Source: CAHJXF01 sp038225855 (GTDB lineage: Bacteria; Pseudomonadota; Gammaproteobacteria; Burkholderiales; Burkholderiaceae_D). From it: a stretch of DNA of 64,000 bases. The stretch spans positions 1 through 64,000 of the forward strand of contig JBBRQU010000012.1 of the NCBI GenBank assembly GCA_038225855.1, given 5' to 3'. The position numbers and the translations under genes were made by a program. Positions 1 through 8,494 of this stretch are shown here, one piece after another; position 1 is the stretch's first letter, and each line of letters opens with the position of its first letter. Below the pieces are notes generated by a model that saw only the letters and a program-made list of their open reading frames with translations, had not been told where the DNA came from and ran no database searches.

Positions 1-354
1 ATGAAGATCTCGAAGGAGCCGATCTCGATGGAGACGCCGATCGGCGACGACGACGACTCGCATCTGGGCGACTTCATCGAAGACCAGAACACGCTCGCTC
101 CCGCCGATGCGGCGCTCTATTCGAGCCTGCGCGACGTGACCAAGGACGTGCTCGACAGCCTGACTCCGCGCGAAGCGAAGGTATTGCGCATGCGCTTCGG
201 CATCGAGATGAGCACCGACCACACGTTGGAAGAAGTCGGCAAGCAGTTCGACGTGACGCGCGAGCGCATACGGCAGATCGAAGCCAAGGCGTTGCGCAAG
301 CTGCGTCATCCGAGCCGCAGCGACAAGCTCAAGTCGTTTCTCGAAGGTAGTTGA
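1..354 (+). CDS. rpoD: RNA polymerase sigma-70 factor RpoD, C-terminal part (5' end outside window)
   Basis: These are the last 117 residues of the housekeeping sigma factor, which directs RNA polymerase to -10/-35 promoters. The visible part covers the end of region 3 and all of region 4: the SMETPIGDDDDSHLGDF stretch (residues 9-25), the LTPREAKVLRMRFGI segment, and the region 4.2 helix-turn-helix EEVGKQFDVTRERIRQIE that reads the -35 element. The first codon in the window is an in-frame ATG, but it is almost certainly internal because family members exceed 600 residues and this segment matches their extreme C-terminus. A tRNA follows 5 bp after the stop codon, a common arrangement in betaproteobacteria. 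Confidence 0.97.
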   Translation: MKISKEPISMETPIGDDDDSHLGDFIEDQNTLAPADAALYSSLRDVTKDVLDSLTPREAKVLRMRFGIEMSTDHTLEEVGKQFDVTRERIRQIEAKALRKLRHPSRSDKLKSFLEGS

Positions 355-359
355 TCACA

Positions 360-436
360 GGGCCGTTAGCTCAGTTGGTCAGAGCAGTGGACTCATAATC
401 CATTGGTCGCTGGTTCAAGCCCAGCACGGCCCACCA
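360..436 (+). tRNA. tRNA with CAU anticodon, most likely tRNA-Ile2 (lysidine-modified)
   Basis: This is a 77-nt cloverleaf. The acceptor stem GGGCCGT (360-366) pairs with ACGGCCC (426-432), followed by an encoded ACCA end. The anticodon loop CTCATAA carries CAT. The T-arm CGCTGGTTCAAGCCCAGCA and the TTGGT variable region resemble the minor isoleucine tRNA (ileX type) rather than elongator tRNA-Met. Such a tRNA reads AUA codons after TilS converts C34 to lysidine. Elongator Met is the alternative. It lacks the C1-A72 mismatch of initiators. It lies 5 bp after rpoD and may be co-transcribed with it. Confidence 0.9.
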
Positions 437-447
437 CCTCACGCATG

Positions 448-544
448 CCGTCGTTCCCGCGGCCTTTAGTTCCCGCGAAAGCGGAGAGGGAATACGGCGT
501 CTTCACGAAAACGCCGCTGGGTGTCCGAGTTCGCGGTGACGAGG
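448..544. repeat. Dispersed palindromic intergenic repeat, copy 1 (degenerate)
   Basis: This stretch between the tRNA and the TPR gene matches 18953-19050 over its whole length. Both begin CGTCGT(T/C)CC, share GCAGCC/GCGGCC-TTTAGT-CCCGCGAAAGCGG and continue into an inverted AGCGGCGT...ACGCC(G/A)CTGG hairpin. This copy is more decayed. The CCCGCGAAAGCGGG core resembles REP-type elements found between genes in Burkholderiales and Xanthomonads. The rest of 437-706 shows no gene. Confidence 0.65.
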
Positions 545-721
545 ACGTTGCGAAATTTTGGCGAAGATCGCGTACGTTCTGGCTGTTGACGAAGCGCATG
601 CCCGCCTCATGCTGGGGACGTTTCGCATCAACGTTGAAGCCGTCGAAACGCGTCGCCGCTCGCCTCTCATCGTGCCCCTGTGCGCTATGATTTGCGCCCA
701 CCTCAAATGCCTCTCGTCAAC

Positions 722-3535
722 ATGCCAAGTCGAATCTCCAAGCGCGCCGCCGTCGCCATCGCCGCTGTCCTGGCTTTGGGTGTGGTTGGATGGGTGGGCC
801 TGAAGCTCCGTGACCGCGCGCCAAGCTACACGGCCGTCCAGCACCTCGACCGCGCGCGGGGATTCGCGGAAAAAGGAAACGATCCAGCGGTCATCATCGA
901 AGCGAGAAATGTGTTGCTGAAGGATCCGCAGAACGTCGACGCCCGAGTGTTGCTCGGTGAAGCCAGCGTTCGAGTGGGACAAGGCCGTGAAGCCGAAATC
1001 GCCCTCAAGCAGGCGCGCGAATTGGGCGCCGACGAACGCGCTTTGGTCCTCCCGCTCGGCCGCGCGATGCTTCTGCAAGGCGATTTCAAACGGGTGCTCG
1101 CCGAGGCCTTGCCGGACTCCACTTATGCGGTCGGCACAACGGCAAGAATCCACGCGATTCGCGGCGAGGCCGAACTCGAGCTGGGCCGATTCGACGACGC
1201 CACGAAATCATACAAACAAGCGCTCGCTCTCGAGCCGGCGTTGGTGGAGGCGTTGGTCGGTCAGGCACGCATCGCGATCGTCGCGCGAAACTACGACGGC
1301 GCCGACGCGCTGCTCCAGCAAGTCCTCGAAAAATCGCCGGACGATGCCGCCGCTTTGATCGTCAAGGCCGATCTGCAGAGGTTTCGAGGCAAGTCGGCCG
1401 AAGCGATCGCCGCCTATCAACAAGTCCTCGACCGCTACCCTCACAACCTCGCGGCTCACGTCAACCTCGCGTCATTGGAAATCATTTCCGGACAGTTGGA
1501 CGAAGCGGCGAAGCACATCCAGGCGGTGCGCACGAACGCGGCGGCCAACGTCATGGCCGCCTATCTCCAGGCGCTTCTCGAATACCGCAAACGCAACTAC
1601 ACGGCCGCGCGCGAGTCGATTCAAAAGGTGCTTGCGGCCGCTTCAGAACATTTACCGAGCGTCTTGCTGGCGGGCTCGATCGAATACGCGGCGGGCAACA
1701 ACGAGCAGGCGGAAAAGTATCTTCGCCGGGGATTGGCGATCGCGCCCAACGCGATCGCTGCCAGAAGACTCTTGATCGCGACGCTGTTGCGGGCGGGCAA
1801 GACACCGCAAGCCATGGAGATGGTCCAGGCCGCGGTACAGCAGGCTCCCAATGATCCTGCGGTGCTCTCGCTCGCCGGCGAAACTTATGTGAAGGCGAAA
1901 GACTTCGCCAAGGCGAGTCAATATTTTTCGAAGGCTGTTGCACTCGATCCCAAAAATTCCCAGGCGCGGACGCGCCTGGGTATCAGCCGTCTCGGCGCCG
2001 GAGATACCGAGCGCGCAATGGACGATCTGGAATCGGTGATCGCGTTGGAGACGGGCGACTACGATGCGGAACTTGCTCTGATCGTGGCTTACTTGGGCCG
2101 TCAAGACTACGATCAGGCGATGAAAGCCGTCGGACTCCTGGAGCGCAAGCAGCCGGAAAATCCGATCACTTTCAATTTCAAAGGTGGAGTTTATTTAGCG
2201 AAAAAGAATATCCCCGAAGCGAGAGCGGCATTTGAAAAGGCGCTCGCGCTCAATCCGGCCTATGTCCCCGCGGCGACCAATCTCGCGCGTATCGACTTGA
2301 GCGAGGGACATCCCGAGGCGGCCAGGAAACGATACGAGGCGATCCTCGAAAAAGATCCGAAGAATCTAGAGGCGCCGATCGCATTGGTGGATCTTCTTCG
2401 CGTAACCGGTGCATCGGCCTCGGAGATCATGACCACGCTGGATCGCGCTGCCGAAGCCAATCCGCAGTCGGTTCGGCCGCGGATACTGATCGCAAGATAT
2501 GCGCTCTCTTCGGATCCCAGGAAAGCCCTCGAGGCCGCGCGACAGGCGGCAGCCCTGTCTCCGAACGATCCTGACATGCTCGACGCCATGGGTGCGGCAC
2601 AGTTGGCAATGGGCGAGGACGGCGGCGCCCAGGCCACCTACGGCAAGCTGGTCGAACTTCAGCCCAAATCAGCGACCGCTTCGTTTCACCTGGCTTCGGT
2701 ATTCGCCAGAAACGGAAACGAGGGGGGCGCGAGACGCGTCTTGCATCGGGCTCTGGAAATCAAACCCGATTTTCTCGAGGCACAATCTGCGCTGGTCAAT
2801 CTGGAGTTGAAGGCGGGCAATGTCGCGGAGGCCCTGAAACTATCGCGCCAGGCACAGACTCTTTCGCCCGCTTCGCCGGTGGGATATATCCTCGAAGGAG
2901 ACGCATTGATGGTGAGCAAGGCTTACCTCAAGGCGGCGGCAGAGTACGAGAAGGCATACTCGGTTGAACGAAGCGGCGGTGTGGCAATCAAGATGCACGG
3001 CGCTTACAACGCGGGCGGCAAACAAGGCACAGGGGATTCGCGTTTGCGAGACTGGCTGAAGCAATCGCCTGATGATTTGGGTACGCGCTATTACCTTGCG
3101 ACAGTGGCTCAACAGAATAAGCAATATGCCGTCGCGATCGAGCAATACGAATACATACTCAAGAAAAATCCGGACAATGCGGTCGCGCTCAACGACCTGG
3201 CGGTTGCTTTCGATCACACCAGAGATGCACGCGCATTGGCAACCGCCGAACGCGCCTACAAGTTGATGCCGAATGAAGCTGCGATCGGCGATACGTTTGG
3301 GTGGATGCTCGTGGAGCAGGGAGATTTGGCGCGGGGGTTGCAGGTTCTGCGCAGCGCCAGCAATACAGCGCCGGAGTCGATCGAGATTCGCATGCATCTC
3401 GTTCAGGCTCTTCTCAAGTCCGGTGACAAGGACAAGGCCAAGGGTGAATTGGAGCGCGTCGTCAACCTGCGAGGCAATTTCCCGCAGCGACGGGAAGCCG
3501 AGCGCCTGCTTGCAAGTCTGAAACCTCTCGAATGA
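722..3535 (+). CDS. prsT: PrsT-like TPR-repeat protein of the PEP-CTERM/XrtA system
   Basis: This 937-residue protein has one N-terminal hydrophobic segment (about residues 8-27) followed by roughly 25 tetratricopeptide-type helical repeats to the end, with many A-x-x-x-L-x-P-x-N/D turns. Length and architecture match the PrsT family that accompanies exosortase A and is thought to assist PEP-CTERM protein or exopolysaccharide handling at the envelope. The ATG at 722 is chosen because it puts the basic-hydrophobic anchor right at the N-terminus; ATGs at 707 and 680 are alternatives. A TATGAT at 686-691 could be a -10 box, which would exclude the 680 start. No lipobox cysteine is seen. The rest of the exosortase locus (xrtA, prsK, prsR) is not in the window, but PEP-CTERM substrates are. 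Confidence 0.85.
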   Translation: MPSRISKRAAVAIAAVLALGVVGWVGLKLRDRAPSYTAVQHLDRARGFAEKGNDPAVIIEARNVLLKDPQNVDARVLLGEASVRVGQGREAEIALKQARELGADERALVLPLGRAMLLQGDFKRVLAEALPDSTYAVGTTARIHAIRGEAELELGRFDDATKSYKQALALEPALVEALVGQARIAIVARNYDGADALLQQVLEKSPDDAAALIVKADLQRFRGKSAEAIAAYQQVLDRYPHNLAAHVNLASLEIISGQLDEAAKHIQAVRTNAAANVMAAYLQALLEYRKRNYTAARESIQKVLAAASEHLPSVLLAGSIEYAAGNNEQAEKYLRRGLAIAPNAIAARRLLIATLLRAGKTPQAMEMVQAAVQQAPNDPAVLSLAGETYVKAKDFAKASQYFSKAVALDPKNSQARTRLGISRLGAGDTERAMDDLESVIALETGDYDAELALIVAYLGRQDYDQAMKAVGLLERKQPENPITFNFKGGVYLAKKNIPEARAAFEKALALNPAYVPAATNLARIDLSEGHPEAARKRYEAILEKDPKNLEAPIALVDLLRVTGASASEIMTTLDRAAEANPQSVRPRILIARYALSSDPRKALEAARQAAALSPNDPDMLDAMGAAQLAMGEDGGAQATYGKLVELQPKSATASFHLASVFARNGNEGGARRVLHRALEIKPDFLEAQSALVNLELKAGNVAEALKLSRQAQTLSPASPVGYILEGDALMVSKAYLKAAAEYEKAYSVERSGGVAIKMHGAYNAGGKQGTGDSRLRDWLKQSPDDLGTRYYLATVAQQNKQYAVAIEQYEYILKKNPDNAVALNDLAVAFDHTRDARALATAERAYKLMPNEAAIGDTFGWMLVEQGDLARGLQVLRSASNTAPESIEIRMHLVQALLKSGDKDKAKGELERVVNLRGNFPQRREAERLLASLKPLE

Positions 3536-3857
3536 CCCCATGGCGGTGATTGTGCCGGAGCAAAGTCGTATTGATCGTGAATGGTATGGATATACCGCAC
3601 CGTGACGAAGGTGGTCGCTCCCCGTCCCCACTGCAACTACGAGTCCCATTGATGCCACGTATGTCCAACTCACGACACGAGACGCGCAACGTGAAGTTCG
3701 GACGTACTTCGCGGCAACTCGGGTTCGACCTCATCGAGCCGAGATTTCGCAACGAGTGGATCGAACGAGCCATTGCTGTGACTGATGCCTTCGTAGATTG
3801 GGGTGCGCTGCTCACTTGAACAACGTACGTTCCCAGCCGCGCCCTAAAGCATCAGAC
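3536..3857. other. Intergenic stretch with no recognisable gene
   Basis: About 320 bp between the convergent TPR gene and PEP-CTERM gene. The short open frames on both strands match no family I recognise and have codon use unlike their neighbours. I saw no transposase motif or tRNA. The terminator of the PEP-CTERM gene begins just beyond it. Confidence 0.5.
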
Positions 3858-3890
3858 AAAAAAAGAGGCGCAACCTTTCGGTTGCGCCTC
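3858..3890 (-). terminator. Rho-independent terminator of the PEP-CTERM gene
   Basis: Read on the minus strand, an 11-bp perfect stem (GAGGCGCAACC pairing with GGTTGCGCCTC) with a 4-nt loop is followed by seven U residues. It begins 23 bp after the PEP-CTERM stop codon. Confidence 0.93.
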
Positions 3891-3913
3891 TCGTTACGAA
3901 CTGACTCTACTGA

Positions 3914-4951
3914 TTACGCGGCTTGCTTTTTCTGGCGACGGCGGCTACCGAAACCCAGGGCCACGATACCCGCGCCGAGCAGCAACAGCGTTTCCGGCTC
4001 AGGGATCGGGGTGCGGAACAGCTGGTCACTGGTCGTTGCGGCCAGCGTCAACGAATACGTTCCGTTGGTGAGACCTCCAATCGTGAGACCGAAGAGGCTG
4101 AACACGCCATCACCGTGACTCAAACCCACGCTGGTGTTGTTCACGTTCGTGCCGATCGTGGCGTTGAGGTTTTCCCCGTCCGCAGTTTCCGTACAGGTCA
4201 GACTAGCTGAAGCAATGCAATCGTTGACGGCGGTACCGGTAGGCGCCCAACTCGCTTGCTGCGTTCCACCTGTAGTTTGCCTCAGGGTGAACGATGCGGA
4301 CATGTTCGATTGCGCCGAGAACAAGCCGTTTACCGTTTCGCTGATCTGAGCGAACTGATCGGGATTGGCCATGAAGTTGATCGACAGCGTGCTTCCGGGA
4401 CCACCGGAGACCACGAAGGTGAACGTGAAGCCCGTGATCGACTGGATCAATGCCGACGCGCTCGCCGAGTTTCCGCTGGTCAACTGCGACTCGGAGATTT
4501 GACGAGTGGCGGTCGGGCCGTCACCGAGCAGTTCGGACTTGTCGATCGACGAAGCCGAGTTGGAAAACTGCAGACCGCCTCCCGGACCCTTGAAGCTGAA
4601 GTCCAGGTTGCCGCGCGTTGCGGCTGCGCTGCCGCCGGGAGCATTTGCCGCCGCAGGGTTGTTGCGTGCAATACCCACACCGGGTGTGCAATTGTTTCCA
4701 ACCCCAGGCGCACCGGGTGCGCCGGCACACGATTTCGTTGCAATGACAGAGGCGCCGTTCAACTCGGCCGTGTTCTGATTGGTGAAGGTGAACGTGGTCG
4801 CGGTACTGCCGGCAGAAGCACCTCCTACCGAGATCACCAAGTTGTTGATCAAAAGGCTCGAATCTGCGTACACGAACGCGTACGCAGGCGCGGCAGCCAA
4901 TCCACCAAGCACGCTTGCCGACAGCGCGAGTGCCTTGAGTTTCGTATTCAT
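3914..4951 (-). CDS. PEP-CTERM sorting domain protein, secreted, unknown function
   Basis: This 345-residue protein has a Sec signal peptide (about residues 1-25, ending APAYA). A low-complexity Gly/Ala/Ser/Asn/Thr-rich body is predicted to be extracellular and beta-rich. The C-terminus is a classic exosortase signal: PIPEPETLLLLG (PEP at about 317-319), a hydrophobic helix, then the basic tail SRRRQKK. Exosortase (XrtA-type) is expected to cleave near the PEP motif after export. The body has no catalytic motif I recognise; two cysteines near residues 74-90 and others near 245 might form disulfides. The gene is monocistronic, with a sigma-54-like promoter at 5037-5052 and a strong terminator. 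It sits beside acyltransferase and glycosyltransferase genes. Confidence 0.92.
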   Translation of the reverse strand: MNTKLKALALSASVLGGLAAAPAYAFVYADSSLLINNLVISVGGASAGSTATTFTFTNQNTAELNGASVIATKSCAGAPGAPGVGNNCTPGVGIARNNPAAANAPGGSAAATRGNLDFSFKGPGGGLQFSNSASSIDKSELLGDGPTATRQISESQLTSGNSASASALIQSITGFTFTFVVSGGPGSTLSINFMANPDQFAQISETVNGLFSAQSNMSASFTLRQTTGGTQQASWAPTGTAVNDCIASASLTCTETADGENLNATIGTNVNNTSVGLSHGDGVFSLFGLTIGGLTNGTYSLTLAATTSDQLFRTPIPEPETLLLLGAGIVALGFGSRRRQKKQAA

Positions 4952-5036
4952 TTTTGCTCCTGATATCTGAACGGTGACTGCGGTATCGACTCTTTCCTGC
5001 TCGGCGAAAGCTTTGCAGGGTGTCCACCCATCATTA

Positions 5037-5052
5037 AGCAGTTAGCGTGCCA
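5037..5052 (-). promoter_or_regulatory. Sigma-54-type (-24/-12) promoter of the PEP-CTERM gene
   Basis: On the minus strand the sequence reads TGGCACG-CTAA-CTGCT. This matches the TGGCAC-N5-TTGC consensus with the required GG-N10-GC spacing and one mismatch in the -12 box. It lies about 85 bp upstream of the start codon. PEP-CTERM/XrtA loci commonly include PrsK/PrsR, a sigma-54-dependent two-component pair. A second match precedes the other PEP-CTERM gene in this window. Confidence 0.7.
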
Positions 5053-5202
5053 ACGTGATGCGCCTCTAGAAAAAACAATCACTTGGGGAAAATCGGGGGC
5101 GAAATCGAGGGGATGGATGGCTGGCATTGTAAGAATTTTCGACAACTGCCGCGGGCGTCGCCAAAGCGGGTAATGGGTTTGCTCACACGCGACTCCTCGA
5201 GA

Positions 5203-5916
5203 TCACCCTTCCGCGCGAATCAGCCTGGCCGGAATCCCACCCCAGATTTCGCCGGGCCGGATGCGGGTTCCCTTGCCCACCACCGCGCCTGCAGAAACGA
5301 TCGCTCCGTCTCCGATGTGGACATCCGACATCACGAGCGCATGGGCTCCGATCGTGACGTTGTCTCCGATCTCGATCATGGCCAGCGAGAAGTGCGCGCC
5401 CTCGATTGCATGGGAGAAGAGGACGGCGTCGTGTCCGATGATGCAATTCGTCCCGACGATCGTCAAAGGTGGGTCGAGGATGACACCGCCATAAGTGTTC
5501 GGTCCCAGCCTCGCACCCAGGGCAAGATAAACGAGCCGCAGCATAGGCACCGGCAAGAAATGCGTCCGAGTCAGCGAGTAGAAAAAAATCAGATAGAAGA
5601 GGGTATTGACCTGCGCCGCGAACTCCGCCTTCGAGCCGGGAGCCAAGTCGCCCGTAACCAGCGGCGTGATACAGAGGAAGAGACGATATGCCGCGAAGGC
5701 GAAGAGGTAAATGAGAACTGTCCCGGCTGCGACCAGCACGACGCCACGAAAGTCTCCGAGTCTCATCCACCCGAAGAGCAGCCATGTGCTACCCAGACCG
5801 AGAGCAACGGCCACGGTGAAATAAACGAGAAAAACCGAGATTTGGGGGACGGTGATCTTTCGCACGAATTCGCTTTGAGAAAAGTATTTATTGCAGAGGG
5901 TACGCGGTCTGTTCAA
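5203..5916 (-). CDS. Membrane-bound left-handed beta-helix (hexapeptide-repeat) acyltransferase
   Basis: This protein is about 237 residues long. The N-terminal half has two or three membrane segments (about 24-47, 55-82 and 100-116). The C-terminal half (about 135-235) is a run of hexapeptide turns (for example IVGTNCIIGHDAVLF, IEIGDNVTIGAHALV, VHIGDGAIVSAGAVV) typical of trimeric O- or N-acyltransferases using acyl-CoA or acyl-ACP. The IWGGIPARLIR ending is the usual last coil. The substrate is unknown; the adjacent glycosyltransferase (stop codon 6 bp upstream) suggests acylation of a glycolipid or sugar precursor at the inner membrane. The longest frame starts with TTG at 5916; GTG at 5865 is an alternative and neither has a good ribosome site. 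Confidence 0.82.
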   Translation of the reverse strand: MNRPRTLCNKYFSQSEFVRKITVPQISVFLVYFTVAVALGLGSTWLLFGWMRLGDFRGVVLVAAGTVLIYLFAFAAYRLFLCITPLVTGDLAPGSKAEFAAQVNTLFYLIFFYSLTRTHFLPVPMLRLVYLALGARLGPNTYGGVILDPPLTIVGTNCIIGHDAVLFSHAIEGAHFSLAMIEIGDNVTIGAHALVMSDVHIGDGAIVSAGAVVGKGTRIRPGEIWGGIPARLIRAEG

Positions 5917-5922
5917 ATCATT

Positions 5923-7194
5923 TCATTCGCGAATCGATTCGATTCCCATCGCTCTCGAAAGCGTCTTGTTCAACACGCTCGAAGGCTGATGGTTTTCGAT
6001 GGCCATCCGGAGTCGTTGAGCGCCGCGACTCTGCGTGTTGCTCGTCAAGGCGGCGTCGATGCTGGCCGCGAGTTTGATTCGCAATTCCTGTGGTCGTATC
6101 AATACGCCCGCATTGTTATCTTCAACGGCCCGCATATTCAGATACTGATCGAGATTGCCGGCGATACCGATCACGGGAACGCCTGCGGAAAATGCCTGAT
6201 AGCAGGTTGGACTGCCGCCGTTGCAGATGACGACGCTGGCCGCCGCTGCCGCAAGTGAGCCGGGCAGGTAGTCGGCCACATGTGCATTGGGCGGTATCCG
6301 ATCGAGCGCGATACGCCCTGCGGTCGCAGCGATGACCGTGACGGGCAACTCGCCGAGCATTTCCAGAACCGTCGGAAGCAATGCGATTTGTCCTGAGCTT
6401 CCGAGAGTGACATAGACGATGGGCTTATCGCGCGGGAGCGCGTTCCACCAGGACGGCAGGGGCATGGCAGGCGACCACAGGACCGCCCCGAGAAATGCGT
6501 GATTCGACGGCATTGAATCGACCGTGAACAACTCCGGTATATCCGCGTAAAGAGTGAAATCTCCATCGGTATAGATGTACCGCAAATCCAGAGGCAACGA
6601 GCGCAGACCGTAGCGCTTGCGCAGCCGATTCAACGGCATGGCGTGCAGGGCGAATGCGAACGGCCGAGCGACATCGAATAATGCTTGCGCGACGGGAACG
6701 CCGAGCAGGCGCGCAAGCGCGATGTCGGGGATCGTGAATTTCAGTCGAGCGTAAGGACTCCACCCGGCGTTGGTGATGTTGACGTACGGCACGCGAGCCA
6801 AGCGCGCGCTGACGCTCAGCGACAGGCGGAAGTCGCCGATCACGACGCCGGGTCTGAATGCATCGATGACGCTGCAGTCCTCCTCCACATAGGCGGCCAG
6901 CGTCGGCACGTCGTAAAGAGGGCGCCCCTTTTCGAGAGCGGCGGTAAATCTCTCGGTGGAGATGGTCGTGATCGCACGCGACTCGAAGGGGTGGGCGCCG
7001 ATCGACGCTTGGTAGCGCGAATCGCTGGCGATGCAGATCTCGAACAACTCGGGATCGAGCTTTTGCGCAAGTGCGTGTACGCGCGCGACGTGCGCGAGGG
7101 TCACCGCCTCGGCGATGAAGAGCACGCGCTTGCGCGTGACGCTGGGCGCATCGGTATCCGCGGCTTCGGGGGCATGCTGCGAAATCTCGTGCAT
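5923..7194 (-). CDS. GT-B glycosyltransferase of the UDP-glycosyltransferase (MGT/GT1-like) type
   Basis: This 423-residue protein has two Rossmann-like halves. The N-terminal VLFIAEAVTLAHVARVHAL is the acceptor-domain beta1 with the conserved His region. The C-terminal half has VYVTLGSSGQ and, near residue 330, the donor-binding VICNGGSPTCYQAFSAGVPV loop followed by IGIAGNLDQ, the GT1-family signature for nucleotide-sugar binding. A lipid-like or polyketide acceptor is typical of this clade, but nothing fixes the sugar or acceptor. The ATG at 7194 is chosen over a GTG-type start at 7245. It is transcribed divergently from the ABC permease pair (77 bp apart) and probably forms an operon with the downstream hexapeptide acyltransferase. 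I infer a role in building the lipid handled by the neighbouring exporter. Confidence 0.85.
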   Translation of the reverse strand: MHEISQHAPEAADTDAPSVTRKRVLFIAEAVTLAHVARVHALAQKLDPELFEICIASDSRYQASIGAHPFESRAITTISTERFTAALEKGRPLYDVPTLAAYVEEDCSVIDAFRPGVVIGDFRLSLSVSARLARVPYVNITNAGWSPYARLKFTIPDIALARLLGVPVAQALFDVARPFAFALHAMPLNRLRKRYGLRSLPLDLRYIYTDGDFTLYADIPELFTVDSMPSNHAFLGAVLWSPAMPLPSWWNALPRDKPIVYVTLGSSGQIALLPTVLEMLGELPVTVIAATAGRIALDRIPPNAHVADYLPGSLAAAAASVVICNGGSPTCYQAFSAGVPVIGIAGNLDQYLNMRAVEDNNAGVLIRPQELRIKLAASIDAALTSNTQSRGAQRLRMAIENHQPSSVLNKTLSRAMGIESIRE

Positions 7195-7271
7195 AGTCAG
7201 GCGACAATGGGCGCCGGCAAAAACGCCACGCTGTGCATACGACAAGCTTTCAATTGACCTGACCTCCCTTC

Positions 7272-8480
7272 GTGCTGCTCGCGCTACGCAATCTGTTCAG
7301 GCATCGCGTCCGATCCACGGTCGCGTTGTCTGCGATCGCCTTCTCGACCATAGTATTGATGCTGGCCGGCGGCTTCGTCGAGTGGATATTCTGGGCCATG
7401 CGCGAAGCCACCACGGAAACCGGACTGGGCCACATTCAGGTCATGCGTTCCGGATATCTCGAAGAAGGATCGGCTAACCCGTATTCGTATCTCTTGCCCG
7501 CTCAATCGAAAGTCCTTGCCGCAATCGAGAGCGATGCTCGCGTCAAGGTAGTCGCCGAGCGCATCAGCTTCAGCGGCCTGATCAGCTACGGCGAGTCGAC
7601 CTTGTCATTCGTCGGCACCGGCGTCGAACCCGCCAAGGAAGAAATCGTCAGTCGCAACCTGCCGATCCTCGAAGGAGAAAATCTGGCGGAGGGCGACAAC
7701 CAAGGCATCATCGTCGGCGCAGGACTGGCCCGGAATCTCGGCGTGTCCGTTGGCGGCAAGGTGGTTCTTCTGGTGAATACGCAAACCGGGGGCGTGAGTG
7801 CGGTCGAGGCACGCGTGCGAGGCCTCTTCTCGACGCAGGTCAAGGCGTTCGACGATGTGGCGCTCAAGGTTCCGTTGACGATGGCGAGGAAATTGATGCG
7901 CGTCTCGGGTGCGCATGTCTGGGTGCTCTCGCTTACCGACGTGGAGCAAAGCGCCGCCGTTGCAAGATCGCTCGCTGTGCGCTTTCCCGATGCGAAGTTC
8001 GAATTCGTTCCCTGGTTCGAACTCGCGGACTTCTACAACAAGGCGGTGCGCCTGCTTTCGAGCCAGATGGGTGTCGTGCGTCTGATGATCGGACTGATTA
8101 TCGTGCTTGGCATTTCCAACATGCTGGTCATGAATGTGCTCGAGCGAACCGGTGAGATCGGGACCATCATGGCGCTCGGTGCGCGGCGCCGAAAGGTCAT
8201 CGAACTGTTTCTTCGCGAGGGCTTGCTGCTCGGTCTGGTCGGCGGCGGCATCGGACTGTTGATCGGCTTCATTCTGGCGAAATTGATTTCCGCAGTCGGC
8301 ATTCCGATGCCGCCGCCGCCGGGCCGCAGCGTCGGCTATTCGGCCGGCATTCTTCTGAATTGGTCGTTGGTCTGGTGGGCTTTCGCTCTCGCGGTCGGCT
8401 CGGCTTTCCTCGCGAGTCTCTACCCTTCGTGGAAGGCCTCGCGGCTCGTCATTGTCGATGCCTTGCGGCAGAACCGTTGA
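7272..8480 (+). CDS. LolC/LolE-like ABC transporter permease (FtsX/MacB-type), first of a pair
   Basis: This 402-residue protein has an N-terminal membrane helix (about 16-38), a large periplasmic MacB-type core domain (about 40-255) and three C-terminal helices (about 265-290, 315-345 and 365-390). The NVLERTGEIGTIMALGARRRKVIELF segment in the last third is the FtsX-family coupling region. LolCDE- and MacB-type transporters extract lipoproteins or lipids from the outer leaflet of the inner membrane, or drive periplasmic partners, rather than moving substrate through the membrane. The start is a GTG with no clear Shine-Dalgarno, chosen by similarity to the usual LLALRNLFRH N-terminus. The second permease follows 14 bp downstream, giving a heterodimer like LolC-LolE. 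Confidence 0.88.
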   Translation: MLLALRNLFRHRVRSTVALSAIAFSTIVLMLAGGFVEWIFWAMREATTETGLGHIQVMRSGYLEEGSANPYSYLLPAQSKVLAAIESDARVKVVAERISFSGLISYGESTLSFVGTGVEPAKEEIVSRNLPILEGENLAEGDNQGIIVGAGLARNLGVSVGGKVVLLVNTQTGGVSAVEARVRGLFSTQVKAFDDVALKVPLTMARKLMRVSGAHVWVLSLTDVEQSAAVARSLAVRFPDAKFEFVPWFELADFYNKAVRLLSSQMGVVRLMIGLIIVLGISNMLVMNVLERTGEIGTIMALGARRRKVIELFLREGLLLGLVGGGIGLLIGFILAKLISAVGIPMPPPPGRSVGYSAGILLNWSLVWWAFALAVGSAFLASLYPSWKASRLVIVDALRQNR

Positions 8481-8494
8481 GCGAGGCGCCCATC

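Noticed and set aside
360..436. The CAU tRNA after rpoD as an initiator tRNA
   Set aside because: Its acceptor end is fully paired (G1-C72) and the anticodon stem lacks the three G-C pairs; the true initiator is at 48384-48460.
3536..3857. Possible transposase remnant between prsT and the PEP-CTERM gene
   Set aside because: Short frames on both strands show no DDE or other transposase motif, and no terminal inverted repeats or target duplications were seen.
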